From Verrucomicrobiaceae bacterium UBA7681 (GTDB taxonomy: Bacteria; Verrucomicrobiota; Verrucomicrobiia; Verrucomicrobiales; Verrucomicrobiaceae): a DNA stretch of 64,000 nt. Shown here one piece after another: positions 1 through 7,043 of the stretch (position 1 is its first letter; each line of letters begins with the position of its first letter). A program made the position numbers and the translations under genes. The stretch covers positions 86,562-150,561 of the forward strand of contig DLGZ01000002.1 in NCBI GenBank assembly GCA_002482965.1, read 5' to 3'. The notes below the pieces were generated by a model. It was not told the DNA's origin. It did not search any database and worked only from the letters and a program-made list of their open reading frames with translations.

Positions 1-1
1 G

Positions 2-508
2 TACGGCAGCGACCGCTTCGGCCAGGGCTGCCTGCTCGCCCGCCGGCTGGTGGAGCACGGCGTGCGCTTTGTCGAAGTCTCCTTCGGCAGTTGGGACACC
101 CACAATGCCAATTTCACCCGCGTCCCCGAACTCTGCGACGAGCTCGACTCCGCCCTCAGCACCCTGCTGCAGGATCTGGAATCCCATGGCATGCTGCAAG
201 AGACGATGGTCGTGCTGGCCACCGAATTCGGCCGCACCCCCGAGATCAACGCCAACGACGGCCGCGACCACCACGCCCGCGGCTTCTCCTGCCTGATGGC
301 CGGTGGCGGCATCCGTGGCGGTCAGGTCTATGGTGCCACCGATGAGACCGGCACCGTCGCCAACGTCAATCCCGTGACCATCCCCGACTTCAACGCCACC
401 ATCGCCTACGGCCTCGGCATTCCGCTGGATCAGGTGCTCTACAGCCCGAGCAAGCGGCCGTTTACGGTGGCGGACAAGGGACGGCCGATAACGGAGTTGT
501 TTGGTTGA
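2..508 (+). CDS. DUF1501 family protein, C-terminal part (5' truncated by window edge)
   Basis: This is the C-terminal 168 codons of a DUF1501 protein; the reading frame is open from the first bases, so the true start lies outside the window. Visible family landmarks are FGSWDTH near the start, TEFGRTP in the middle and the metal-ligand-like GRDHH stretch, followed by a GGGIRGGQVYG segment. DUF1501 proteins have an alkaline-phosphatase/sulfatase-like fold, are usually secreted by the Tat system, and in Planctomycetes and Verrucomicrobia are normally encoded next to DUF1549/DUF1553 (PSCyt) proteins. That partner would lie upstream, outside this window. The substrate is unknown. The family call is confident; enzymatic activity is not established. 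Confidence 0.85.
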   Translation, partial: YGSDRFGQGCLLARRLVEHGVRFVEVSFGSWDTHNANFTRVPELCDELDSALSTLLQDLESHGMLQETMVVLATEFGRTPEINANDGRDHHARGFSCLMAGGGIRGGQVYGATDETGTVANVNPVTIPDFNATIAYGLGIPLDQVLYSPSKRPFTVADKGRPITELFG

Positions 509-593
509 GCGCAACTGAGGAGATGATCAAGCCCCCTCCTTGTGATTGCATTTTGGGTGCGGGAGTTAAATCTTCGAAACTGCCGCCCCCCTC

Positions 594-1001
594 ATGAATG
601 AAATCATCGGCGCCTGGGTCAATGGTCACGCCAACGGCCATGGTGGAGGTTCGCATGATTTTTGGTTCATCTTCTTGCCGGGCGGTCGTGGGCGGTTCGT
701 TTACAGCGGCTGGTGGCTGTATCACTTCGATACCTTCCGCTGGCATGCGTGCCCTTCGGCAAACACTTTTCGCATCCTTCATATCGAGACGCGTTATCAG
801 GACCCGATCGGTCCTGGAAGCCAATTCCCTTCGTCTTCGCTAGTCGGCTTTCATTCCTACACCCTTCGTGAGGGAGCGGGCTCCGCTGCCCCATCATTGG
901 TTTTGACCATTCCCGGTCTGCCGGCTGAATCTGAGTTTCTTCTGCAGACAAATCAACCACTCCAAATGGCATCTCGCACGGAGGCGTCTGACTGGCGCTG
1001 A
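594..1001 (+). CDS. Hypothetical small protein, paralogue A (lipocalin-like pattern)
   Basis: 135 residues with no recognisable signal peptide or membrane segment. It is clearly homologous to the protein encoded at 2629-3018: both begin M(N/S)EIIGAW, share PGGRGR, a WWL..FD(T/S)FRWH block, a G-F-H-S-Y segment, the shared GSAAPSLVL stretch and a C-terminal P.SEFLLQ motif. The order of an N-terminal GxW-like motif, a Gly-rich turn, an F.W and then an I/V-L strand resembles small calycin/lipocalin-like beta-barrel proteins, but that is inference from pattern alone. Codon choice and conservation between the two copies support a real gene. The function is not recognised. It lies between the DUF1501 gene and a mobile-element remnant. 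Confidence 0.7.
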   Translation: MNEIIGAWVNGHANGHGGGSHDFWFIFLPGGRGRFVYSGWWLYHFDTFRWHACPSANTFRILHIETRYQDPIGPGSQFPSSSLVGFHSYTLREGAGSAAPSLVLTIPGLPAESEFLLQTNQPLQMASRTEASDWR

Positions 1002-1136
1002 ACCACCCGACTTCGAGATGAAGTCTTCCAGTCGAAACCAACCCAGCCCAAGGAGCCGGACTTGCCAAGTCCGTCTGGGGAGGAGCACCCGCAGCAGGTT
1101 AATAGGTCCTGATCCTGTGATCCTGATCCTGGCTTT

Positions 1137-1676
1137 TCAAGCCCGTAGATAACACGCCGTTGATCCATGCTTGATCAACCCGATCGACAGCCAAAGCTTG
1201 ATGCGGCGTTTGGCAGTCGGCTCAGCCACGCGGACCTGCGTCATAATGCGTTGTTTCAGCTCGCTGTATGGCATTTGCCCCAGGTGCCCGGCGAAGACAG
1301 CCTGGCACTCCATCCCTTCCGTCTGCCGCGCAGCCTCGGCTTTGCTCTCCTTCGTTTCCGCCTCCACGGTGACGTGCATGCCCTCAGGGACGGACCACTC
1401 AAAGCGCAGGCCGTTTTCACGCGTGATGCAGGCGTGGCGGCAGCGCTCAGAGAAGACGAGCGGGACACCTCGGGTGTCCTTGGCGATGTGCAGATTGCTC
1501 TCCGCCTTGCGCTCCAGCTGGCTGCCGAGGTGGCCGCGTGTCTTGCCGGTCTCAAAGCCGGAGGGGTTCTCGTGCAGCACGACAATGATGGGGCAGGCGT
1601 AGGTGATCGCCAGGTGGGCGAGGTGTTCCACCAAGGCGAAGGTTGCGCACCTGCGTTTCCAGGCTGTCTGAGACAC
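1137..1676 (-). pseudogene. RepA-like AAA ATPase/primase-helicase, C-terminal remnant
   Basis: 179 codons resembling the C-terminal half of the RecA/RepA-like AAA ATPases found in integrative elements. The segment running from VVLHENPSG through GKTRGHLGSQLERKAESNL corresponds to the Walker-B/loop region, followed by a VFSER strand and a GMHV segment. The N-terminal part of the ATPase, with the Walker A P-loop, is absent. The zinc-finger portion expected upstream is present only as a separate fragment (1687-1851), so the gene appears internally deleted. Neighbours (excisionase-like HTH at 1938-2156, same strand) fit a decayed mobile element. The coding remnant is well preserved, so expression of a short protein cannot be excluded. 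The exact family name is an inference. Confidence 0.6.
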
Positions 1677-1686
1677 AGCAACGCGC

Positions 1687-1851
1687 CTAGCGGGTCCACG
1701 GCAGCGGAGGCATGTCCCACATGGGTTTCTGACGCCGTACGGGCGCGGGGAAAGAGGCGTGCGAATTTATCTCGGCACAGGCCGGACAGTGGGCGATGAT
1801 TTTGGAGCCGCGCTGGCGGACCTTCTCCAAACGAGCAAGATTGAGCTTCAT
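1687..1851 (-). pseudogene. Primase-type zinc-finger fragment of a mobile element
   Basis: A 54-codon frame starting MKLNLARLEKVRQRG and reaching a CPAC knuckle (HCPACAE) before losing similarity and ending at a stop. This is the usual start of element-encoded primase/helicase proteins that carry a CHC2-like zinc finger; the second half of the finger is missing. It precedes the ATPase fragment at 1137-1676 on the same strand, so the two are best read as remains of one gene separated by a deletion. An in-frame upstream ATG at 1918-1920 would add 23 residues but looks unrelated to the family start. Confidence 0.5.
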
Positions 1852-1937
1852 GGACGTGCTGGGGTGGTGGGTTGCGCCCCGTGAAGGGAGGTGGTGGCTG
1901 CGTCCGCCCGCCTCCTTCACCAGAAGCGCGTTGGGGT

Positions 1938-2156
1938 TCAGCGTGTGACAGCGGCCCGCTCGTACTGCGCCAGCGCGGCCCGGACCTTCTGGAGATCATA
2001 GCGGCAGACGCGCCCGATCTTCACCATGGGGATGATATTGTCGCGCGACCAGTTGCTCAGGCAGCGGCGCGAGACATTGAGCCTGTGGGCGAGCTGCTCC
2101 GGGGTGATCAGTTCGGCTTCGTCTTGTGACAGGGTTTCATTTGGGTTCGTATTCAT
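1938..2156 (-). CDS. Excisionase-like helix-turn-helix DNA-binding protein
   Basis: 72 residues containing one MerR/excisionase-type winged helix: ITPEQLAHRLNVSRRCLSNW forms the helix-turn-helix, followed by a strand pair (IIPMVKIGRVCRYD) and a terminal helix. Small proteins of this class direct excision of integrative elements or act as regulators of neighbouring element genes. It lies upstream of a primase zinc-finger fragment and an ATPase fragment on the same strand, which suggests the common order xis-primase-ATPase of integrative elements. No integrase gene is present, so the element is probably immobile. The DNA-binding call is good; the excisionase role is inferred. Confidence 0.7.
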   Translation of the reverse strand: MNTNPNETLSQDEAELITPEQLAHRLNVSRRCLSNWSRDNIIPMVKIGRVCRYDLQKVRAALAQYERAAVTR

Positions 2157-2628
2157 AGCAGTATGCAGTATTGTGTGGTATTGGGTATTCGTTTGCTGGC
2201 ATGAGGATGCGCAGAGACCGCAGGAGTGCGGAGCAGATGCGAATGGTCAGGCTTCAAGAAAAAACCGGCGGTCTAGGGAAGACCTGGGAGCGCCACAGGG
2301 TGGCGGCGCCGGCTTGCAGGTTGCGACGGTCAGAGTTCTTCACTGCCGGCGGCGCTGTCCCCCTCAGGCGAACGCGTTCTTCACGACGAACTTCCCGAGG
2401 ATGAATCAAGTCTTGGGTCCGCTTTTTAAATGTCAACGACTTTTGAATACGTTATGCGGCGTGAGGGGGCGTCGGGGTGACTGGCATGAGATGGGGGTAG
2501 TGCGGGCAATCCTGCCCGCGAAGAGCGCCCTCGCTACGGGAAGGATTGCCCGTGCTACTCCGGCACGCTCTCCGCGTTCATCCACCGTCGGGTTTGCATG
2601 GGTTCTTTGGCGCTTCATATTCTCCCGC
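2157..2628. other. Non-coding stretch with a palindromic repeat
   Basis: No convincing gene is seen between the excisionase-like gene and the second paralogue. The left end, next to the excisionase start, would be the place for an element promoter or attachment site, but no duplicated att core was identified. The right part holds a REP-like inverted repeat (2494-2561, listed separately). Confidence 0.6.
2494..2561. repeat. REP-like inverted repeat (hairpin)
   Basis: Arms 2494-2518 and 2537-2561 are reverse complements at 21 of 25 positions, with an 18-nt loop. The shared core is CGGGCAATCCT. It is not followed by a T-tract and does not end a gene, so a dispersed repetitive palindrome is more likely than a terminator. 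Confidence 0.55.
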
Positions 2629-3018
2629 ATGAGCGAAATCATCGGGGCCTGGCTCAAGGGTGACGGCAGAGGGGAGGATGATTACTGGGTCATCTTTGCA
2701 CCTGGCGGACGCGGGCGTTGCATCTACTTCAACTGGTGGCTTTGGCGCTTCGATTCCTTCCGCTGGCATTCTTGCCCTGGCACACACACCTTCAGAGTCC
2801 TTCGCTCAGAGACTTGCTACGTGGATCCATGCTACCCCTGCTGCCCCACCTTCCTGCCTCTCGGTTTTCATTCCTACGACATCCGGGAAGAGGCGGGCTC
2901 AGCCGCGCCCTCCTTGGTTCTGAGCCTGCCTGCCCTGCCCCCAAACTCCGAGTTTCTCCTGCAAGGCCGTCTTCCGCTCGAACTCGCGGTTATTATGGAC
3001 CCGTCGGACTGGCTCTAG
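2629..3018 (+). CDS. Hypothetical small protein, paralogue B (lipocalin-like pattern)
   Basis: 129 residues, homologous over the full length to the protein at 594-1001. The start ATG at 2629 is chosen because M(S/N)EIIGAW aligns exactly with the start of paralogue A; the frame stays open upstream but that extension has no counterpart. The shared blocks PGGRGR, WWL.RFDSFRWH, GFHSY, AGSAAPSLVL and SEFLLQ are retained. This copy has a Cys-rich insert (YVDPCYPCCP) where A has a Pro/Gly/Ser-rich segment. No signal peptide or membrane helix. The function is unknown; the beta-barrel suggestion is inference. The two copies bracket the mobile-element remnant. Confidence 0.7.
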   Translation: MSEIIGAWLKGDGRGEDDYWVIFAPGGRGRCIYFNWWLWRFDSFRWHSCPGTHTFRVLRSETCYVDPCYPCCPTFLPLGFHSYDIREEAGSAAPSLVLSLPALPPNSEFLLQGRLPLELAVIMDPSDWL

Positions 3019-3119
3019 ACATCTGCCCCCCGCCATTCTGGCCCGTGTCTTGCTGCATCGTCAAAAACTACCATTTGAGAGGCCGCTCCGCCCGTGCAAT
3101 GAACTCCCTCCCCCGGAGA

Positions 3120-3178
3120 TTTCTCGAAACCTTCTTGAAAAATCCTAATTATTAGCAAAACTTAAATAATCTATCCTC
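3120..3178 (+). promoter_or_regulatory. Probable promoter/leader region of enolase
   Basis: An abruptly AT-rich segment directly upstream of the enolase start in an otherwise GC-rich region. A TTGAAA hexamer sits at 3135-3140, but no -10 box at standard spacing is obvious. There is no clear Shine-Dalgarno sequence before the ATG at 3179. Confidence 0.3.
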
Positions 3179-4465
3179 ATGGACGAACTCACCATTTCTC
3201 GCATCATCGGACGCGAAATCATCGACTCACGCGGCAATCCCACTGTTGAAGTGGATGTTTACATCGAAGGCGGAGCCATGGGCCGTGCGGCAGTCCCCTC
3301 CGGAGCCAGCACCGGCGAACACGAAGCACTCGAACTGCGTGACGGCGACAAGAAGCGTTACTCCGGCAAGGGCGTGCTCAAGGCCGTCGATGCGGTGAAC
3401 AATGAACTCGCGGATGCCCTCATCGGCGCAGACGCTCTGGACCAGGTCGGCATCGACAACGCCATGCGCGAAGTCGACGGCACCAAGACCAAGGCCAAGT
3501 GCGGAGCCAACGCCATCCTTGGCGTCTCCCTTGCCGTGGCCAAAGCGGCTGCCATCACCCTGGGCCAGCCCCTCTACAAGTACATCGGCGGCCCGAACGC
3601 CAAGGTGCTCCCGGTGCCGATGATGAACATCATCAACGGCGGCGCGCATTCCGATGCCCCGATCGATTTCCAAGAATTCATGATCATGCCAAAAGGCGCA
3701 CCGTCTTTCTCCGAAGCGCTGCGTTACGGCTCCGAAGTCTTCCACGCCCTCAAGAAGATCCTGCACGATCTTGGCCTCAGCACCGCCGTCGGTGACGAAG
3801 GTGGCTTTGCCCCGACGCTGAAGAGCGCGGACCACGCCCTCGAAGTCATCGCCCAGGCGGTGGACAAGGCTGGCTACAAGCTCGGTGAAGACATCTTCAT
3901 CGCCCTGGACTGCGCCGCCTCCGAGTTCTACGACAAGGCGAAGAACAAGTACGTCTTCAAGAAGTCCGACAAGTCCGAGCGCAGCGCTGCTGAACTCGTG
4001 GCCTACTACGCCGAACTGAAGAAGAAGTTCCCGATCATCTCCATCGAAGACGGCTGTGCCGAAAACGACTGGGACGGCTGGGGCATCATCACCAAGGAAA
4101 TGGGCGCCAACACCCAGATCGTGGGCGACGACCTCTTCGTCACCAACGTCGAATTCCTCCAGAAGGGCATCGACCTCGGCGTGGCAAACTCCATCCTCGT
4201 CAAGGTGAACCAGATCGGCTCCCTCACCGAGACCCTCGACGCCGTCGATCTCGCCCACCGTCATGGTTACACCGCCGTCATGAGCCATCGCTCCGGTGAA
4301 ACCGAAGACTACACCATCGCCGATCTCGCCGTCGCCACAAACTGCGGCCAGATCAAGACCGGCTCCATGAGCCGCAGCGACCGTATCGCCAAGTACAACC
4401 AGCTTCTGCGCATCGAGCAGGAACTGGGTGAAAACGCCATCTTTGGTGGCCGCATGAAAGTCTAA
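3179..4465 (+). CDS. eno: Enolase
   Basis: Phosphopyruvate hydratase of glycolysis, converting 2-phosphoglycerate to phosphoenolpyruvate in the cytoplasm. The 428-residue length is typical. The N-terminal ISRIIGREIIDSRGNPTVEV and PSGASTGEHEA loops are present, as are the Mg-binding and catalytic motifs in order: FQEFMI, GDEGGFAP (proton donor Glu), ALDCAASEF (Mg Asp), SIEDG (Mg Glu), GDDLFVTN (Mg Asp), LVKVNQIG (catalytic Lys), SHRSGETED (His) and IKTGSMSRSDR (Lys). The next gene, an FtsB/DivIC-like protein, starts 6 nt after the stop, so the two are almost certainly cotranscribed, as in many proteobacteria. Confidence 0.98.
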   Translation: MDELTISRIIGREIIDSRGNPTVEVDVYIEGGAMGRAAVPSGASTGEHEALELRDGDKKRYSGKGVLKAVDAVNNELADALIGADALDQVGIDNAMREVDGTKTKAKCGANAILGVSLAVAKAAAITLGQPLYKYIGGPNAKVLPVPMMNIINGGAHSDAPIDFQEFMIMPKGAPSFSEALRYGSEVFHALKKILHDLGLSTAVGDEGGFAPTLKSADHALEVIAQAVDKAGYKLGEDIFIALDCAASEFYDKAKNKYVFKKSDKSERSAAELVAYYAELKKKFPIISIEDGCAENDWDGWGIITKEMGANTQIVGDDLFVTNVEFLQKGIDLGVANSILVKVNQIGSLTETLDAVDLAHRHGYTAVMSHRSGETEDYTIADLAVATNCGQIKTGSMSRSDRIAKYNQLLRIEQELGENAIFGGRMKV

Positions 4466-4471
4466 GACCCT

Positions 4472-4795
4472 ATGAACTACCGAGAAGTGCGCGCATCCGA
4501 ACCCCAGACCCGCTGGGAAGGCTGGGTGCGTGCATTTCTCAAGGGGGCTCGTTTCGTCCTGCTGCTGCTCATTGTACCCGTGGTGTATGTCCTGTGTGAC
4601 AACCCCATCGACACGCAGCACGCGATGCGTGTGAAGCTGGAACACCTCAAAGGGCAGCGCGACGTGCTGCAGTCCGACCGGGACAAACTCCTGCGCCGCA
4701 TGGAGTGGATCAAAAACGACAACGCCTACCTCGAAATGGCCGCCCGTGACCGCCTGCATCTGCAGCGGGAAGGCGAGTTTGTGCTGAGGTTTTAA
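4472..4795 (+). CDS. FtsB/DivIC-like septum formation initiator
   Basis: 107 residues: a short cytoplasmic N-terminus, one membrane helix (about residues 26-45, rich in Leu/Val), then a charged coiled coil (about 48-90) with heptad-like Leu spacing, ending in MAARDRLHLQREGE. That last part matches the conserved A-R-x-x-L-G-x-x-x-x-G-E region of FtsB/DivIC. In the FtsB-FtsL-FtsQ complex such proteins help activate septal peptidoglycan synthesis. The 6-nt spacing to enolase repeats a linkage known from proteobacteria. The family is clear; which of FtsB or DivIC it best corresponds to is not decided. Confidence 0.85.
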   Translation: MNYREVRASEPQTRWEGWVRAFLKGARFVLLLLIVPVVYVLCDNPIDTQHAMRVKLEHLKGQRDVLQSDRDKLLRRMEWIKNDNAYLEMAARDRLHLQREGEFVLRF

Positions 4796-4875
4796 GAGGC
4801 GGGTTGGTCAAGGAGTCGTGGAGTCGTCAAGAGAGACATGGAGTGCCGTTGATCTCCGCTGAAGCAACCGCCCCG

Positions 4876-4970
4876 GGAGCGCGGAATTGCCTCGATTCGC
4901 CCCCCCTTCGGGCAGCCTGCGGCTGGCTACCTCCACTGCGCTTTGGTTCCGAGTCCGCAGCACTCCGCAA
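4876..4970. repeat. Interrupted copy of the 33-nt palindromic repeat
   Basis: The left half (GGAGCGCGGAATT, 4876-4888) and the right half (TCCGCAGCACTCCGCAA, 4954-4970) match the intact repeat at 5556-5588, but about 65 nt of unrelated sequence lies between them. This looks like an insertion into, or a longer variant of, the repeat. Confidence 0.6.
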
Positions 4971-5243
4971 TCAGACGAGGCTCCAAAACCTCACTTGCCC
5001 ACATTGGCTCTCTCGTCCCCCGAAGTCCTCGTGCTTCCGATGTTTTACATGCTGAAATACCTGCTGCGTGAAAGCGACCTGCTGCGGACTCGGATGTCCG
5101 CGATCCATGCACTCAACCGAGCGCCATTCATGCTCGGCATTTCTAACTGAGTGCACGAATCGTTTGCGCCAACGCTGAAAGGCAGGCGCATCAGGAAAGG
5201 GAGTGAGCAGCAGGACTGACAGCGACGCTGGGACGAAGATTCT

Positions 5244-5334
5244 ACGGACGCGCACAGCGCATCCCTACCAGCCCTGCGTGCTGCGATCCAAAGCTGCCCT
5301 GCGCGGATGGTAGGGATCCGCTGCGCGGGTCCGT
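5244..5334. repeat. Second REP-like inverted repeat, 27-nt arms
   Basis: Arms 5244-5270 and 5308-5334 are reverse complements with 3 mismatches in 27, around a 37-nt centre. The conserved core reads ATCCCTACCA in the left arm. No gene ends here and no T-tract follows, so it is read as a dispersed palindrome rather than a terminator. Confidence 0.65.
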
Positions 5335-5555
5335 TATTTCGGGTCTATCGCGTCGAGGGCGATGAAAAAGGTGCACCGTCCTTAGTGCGGTGAACTGCCG
5401 CTTTCGAGCGTCTCGAGATAGTCGTGAGGTGAGCGGCCTGCGTGGAATCACCGGCTCCCGCATTCGAGCGCCTACTGACACGCGTGGGCTGACCGCCACG
5501 CCGAAAGCGGTAGCTGCGTTCGTTCCTCACTCCGCGACCGCAGTCCAAAACGCGG

Positions 5556-5588
5556 CAGGAGCGCGGAATTTATTCCGCAGCACTCCGC
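5556..5588 (+). repeat. 33-nt repeat, copy 1
   Basis: Identical over 33 nt to the reverse complement of 5720-5752. The copy has an internal palindrome centred on GCGGAATTTATTCCGC. The two copies face each other across 131 nt and could form a long hairpin in single-stranded DNA or RNA. Confidence 0.75.
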
Positions 5589-5719
5589 AAGCACCCATGC
5601 CGCCGCTTTCGCCTCCAGCATCGCCGGCCCAACGAACGTGCGGGCTACACGGCATGCCGCAGGCAAGCTGATCCTCGGCTTCAAGGAAATTGATTCGTGA
5701 GCAAGAGTCTGGCGCTTCG

Positions 5720-5752
5720 GCGGAGTGCTGCGGAATAAATTCCGCGCTCCTG
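5720..5752 (-). repeat. 33-nt repeat, copy 2 (inverted)
   Basis: A perfect inverted partner of 5556-5588. A third, interrupted copy lies at 4876-4970, showing that this is a dispersed family and not a single hairpin. Confidence 0.75.
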
Positions 5753-5776
5753 GGGAACCGCGCCGCAACCAACCAA

Positions 5777-5808
5777 CAAAAAAGCCAAGCGGAATGAACC
5801 ACTTGGCT
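5777..5808 (-). terminator. Intrinsic terminator of the acyl carrier protein gene
   Basis: Read on the minus strand, a 10-bp stem (AGCCAAGTGG paired with CCGCTTGGCT, one G-T wobble) with a 6-nt loop is followed by a run of T. It lies about 30 nt past the acpP stop. Confidence 0.8.
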
Positions 5809-5836
5809 GTTTTTGGAGTTCTAAAAAAGGCCGGTA

Positions 5837-6076
5837 TTACTCGGCGTTTTCTTCGACGTAGCGGACGACGTCGCCCACGGACTGAAGCTTCTCAGCCTCT
5901 TCGTCTGGGACGTCGATGCCGAATTCTTCCTCGAAGGCCATCACCAGCTCGACGGTGTCGAGTGAGTCGGCACCGAGATCTTCGATGAACTTAGCTTCCT
6001 GGGTGACCTGCTCGGGATTCACGCCAAGCTGTTCAACGATGATGTCTCTAACTTTTTCTGTGATGTTTTCAGCCAT
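5837..6076 (-). CDS. acpP: Acyl carrier protein
   Basis: 79 residues and strongly acidic, the carrier of growing acyl chains in type II fatty acid synthesis. The phosphopantetheine attachment site is Ser38 in the ADSLDTVELVMAFEEEF block (helix II), and the flanking helices match the family. It appears monocistronic: an intrinsic terminator follows, and the upstream neighbour ends 94 nt before its start. None of the usual fab genes (fabD, fabG, fabF) is adjacent, which is less common. Confidence 0.96.
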   Translation of the reverse strand: MAENITEKVRDIIVEQLGVNPEQVTQEAKFIEDLGADSLDTVELVMAFEEEFGIDVPDEEAEKLQSVGDVVRYVEENAE

Positions 6077-6170
6077 AGATTGGGGGTGTTGGGATGGGGC
6101 GGAGCTTTAGCGGCTGAGTTTACTTTGGCAAGGGGAAAATCCCGCCTTTTTCAAACTCAAACAAGTGCCA

Positions 6171-6905
6171 TTATTTTTCCACCTCTGCTGTTGCGGTTTC
6201 GGCGCCCTCAGATTCGCTGACCTTTTCGATCAATTCGCCACTGAAACGAGCCAGCAAACGCTCCAGAACCTGGTCTGCGCCGCCGTATTTGAGATCGTCA
6301 AACACCGCGCGTTTTTCTGCGCCTTTCTGCGTGCGGCACCACGCATACGCGAGGCCCTTGTGCTCCCATTTGCGCTTGTCCACGCGAAACACATCGGCAT
6401 AGCGAATCTGCAGGCCCTCAGGCGTCACCCAGTGGTCAGCCTCGCCACGCAGCACCTTGCCACGATTCAGCAGGATCAGGAAGCCCACGATCAGCGCACC
6501 GGCAAGGCAGCCGTAGGCATAATAAAACTGCTCGGCGATCTCACGCTGGCTGTAGAGCTTCGGCTCTTCCTCCCAGCCGTTCTTCGCAGCGTAGCTTTTC
6601 CAGCGCGGTGAATCGCCGTCCACGCCGGTGGGCATGCCCTTGGCTTTGGCATCCGCAATCCACTGCTCCATGCGCCCGTCTTTCTTGGCGGCTTCAAACG
6701 AAGGCAGGAACTCCTTCATGAACTTCTCCTTCTCCTGCGCGATGGCCACAACCTTGGGATAGCCCAACACCCCGTCATAGAGGAACACGAGACCGAAAAT
6801 CAGGAACAGCCCGGCCAGCATGCCCATGCGGCGGTAATACCAGGATGTAACGCGGCAGACGATGGGCTCCGAGGCCGATACGGGGGAGATGGGGGCGGTT
6901 TCCAT
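6171..6905 (-). CDS. Hypothetical membrane protein with two transmembrane helices
   Basis: 244 residues from the ATG at 6903-6905 (METAP...); an in-frame ATG 57 nt upstream would add a basic, Pro-rich leader and is less likely. One membrane helix lies near residues 28-48 (GMLAGLFLIFGLVFLYDGVLGY), a second around 128-148 (CLAGALIVGFLILLNRG). Between them is a charged periplasmic or cytoplasmic region of about 75 residues (PSFEAAKKDGRMEQWIADAKAKG). The C-terminal part has a PH-like or bPH2-like feel (GLQIRYADVFRVDKRKWEHKG) and ends in an acidic tail. The family is not recognised. It is divergent from the metallopeptidase gene at 7044, with a shared intergenic region of 138 nt. Confidence 0.65.
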   Translation of the reverse strand: METAPISPVSASEPIVCRVTSWYYRRMGMLAGLFLIFGLVFLYDGVLGYPKVVAIAQEKEKFMKEFLPSFEAAKKDGRMEQWIADAKAKGMPTGVDGDSPRWKSYAAKNGWEEEPKLYSQREIAEQFYYAYGCLAGALIVGFLILLNRGKVLRGEADHWVTPEGLQIRYADVFRVDKRKWEHKGLAYAWCRTQKGAEKRAVFDDLKYGGADQVLERLLARFSGELIEKVSESEGAETATAEVEK

Positions 6906-7043
6906 GAACGACTGATTCAATCGCAGGCTCGGGGGGAAGCAACACGGGATTTTGTGTGACAAACTACGCGCAGTTTTGCAATGCCTGCATGATCACCAAG
7001 CGGGCATGGTGTGCGTATCTAATGGCAACCCCATTCAAGAACC

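Larger units (their letters stand above)
4796..5836. other. About 1 kb non-coding region with inverted repeats
   Basis: No frame here has convincing protein character. The region contains several palindromic or dispersed repeats: an interrupted copy (4876-4970) and two intact inverted copies (5556-5588, 5720-5752) of one 33-nt sequence, and a 27-nt-arm hairpin (5244-5334). It ends with the transcription terminator of the acyl carrier protein gene. Runs such as C7 around 4900 occur. It may be decayed sequence seeded with repeats. Confidence 0.65.

Noticed and set aside
1099..1136. Short direct repeats of a CTGATCCTG-type sequence as a possible attachment site
   Set aside because: The units are only 9 nt and are not found again at the other edge of the remnant.
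1256..1999. Overlapping long minus-strand frame across the mobile-element remnant
   Set aside because: Its sequence is the out-of-frame reading of the ATPase remnant; low-complexity Arg/Ser/Pro content.
2026..2628. Open frame upstream of paralogue B that would extend it by about 200 codons
   Set aside because: Paralogue A starts exactly where the second MxEIIGAW begins, and the extension crosses a palindromic repeat and the excisionase gene.
3227..4759. Long open frame of about 510 codons on the minus strand, antisense to enolase
   Set aside because: Enolase has complete motifs on the plus strand; the antisense frame has no family character and arises from GC-biased codon use.
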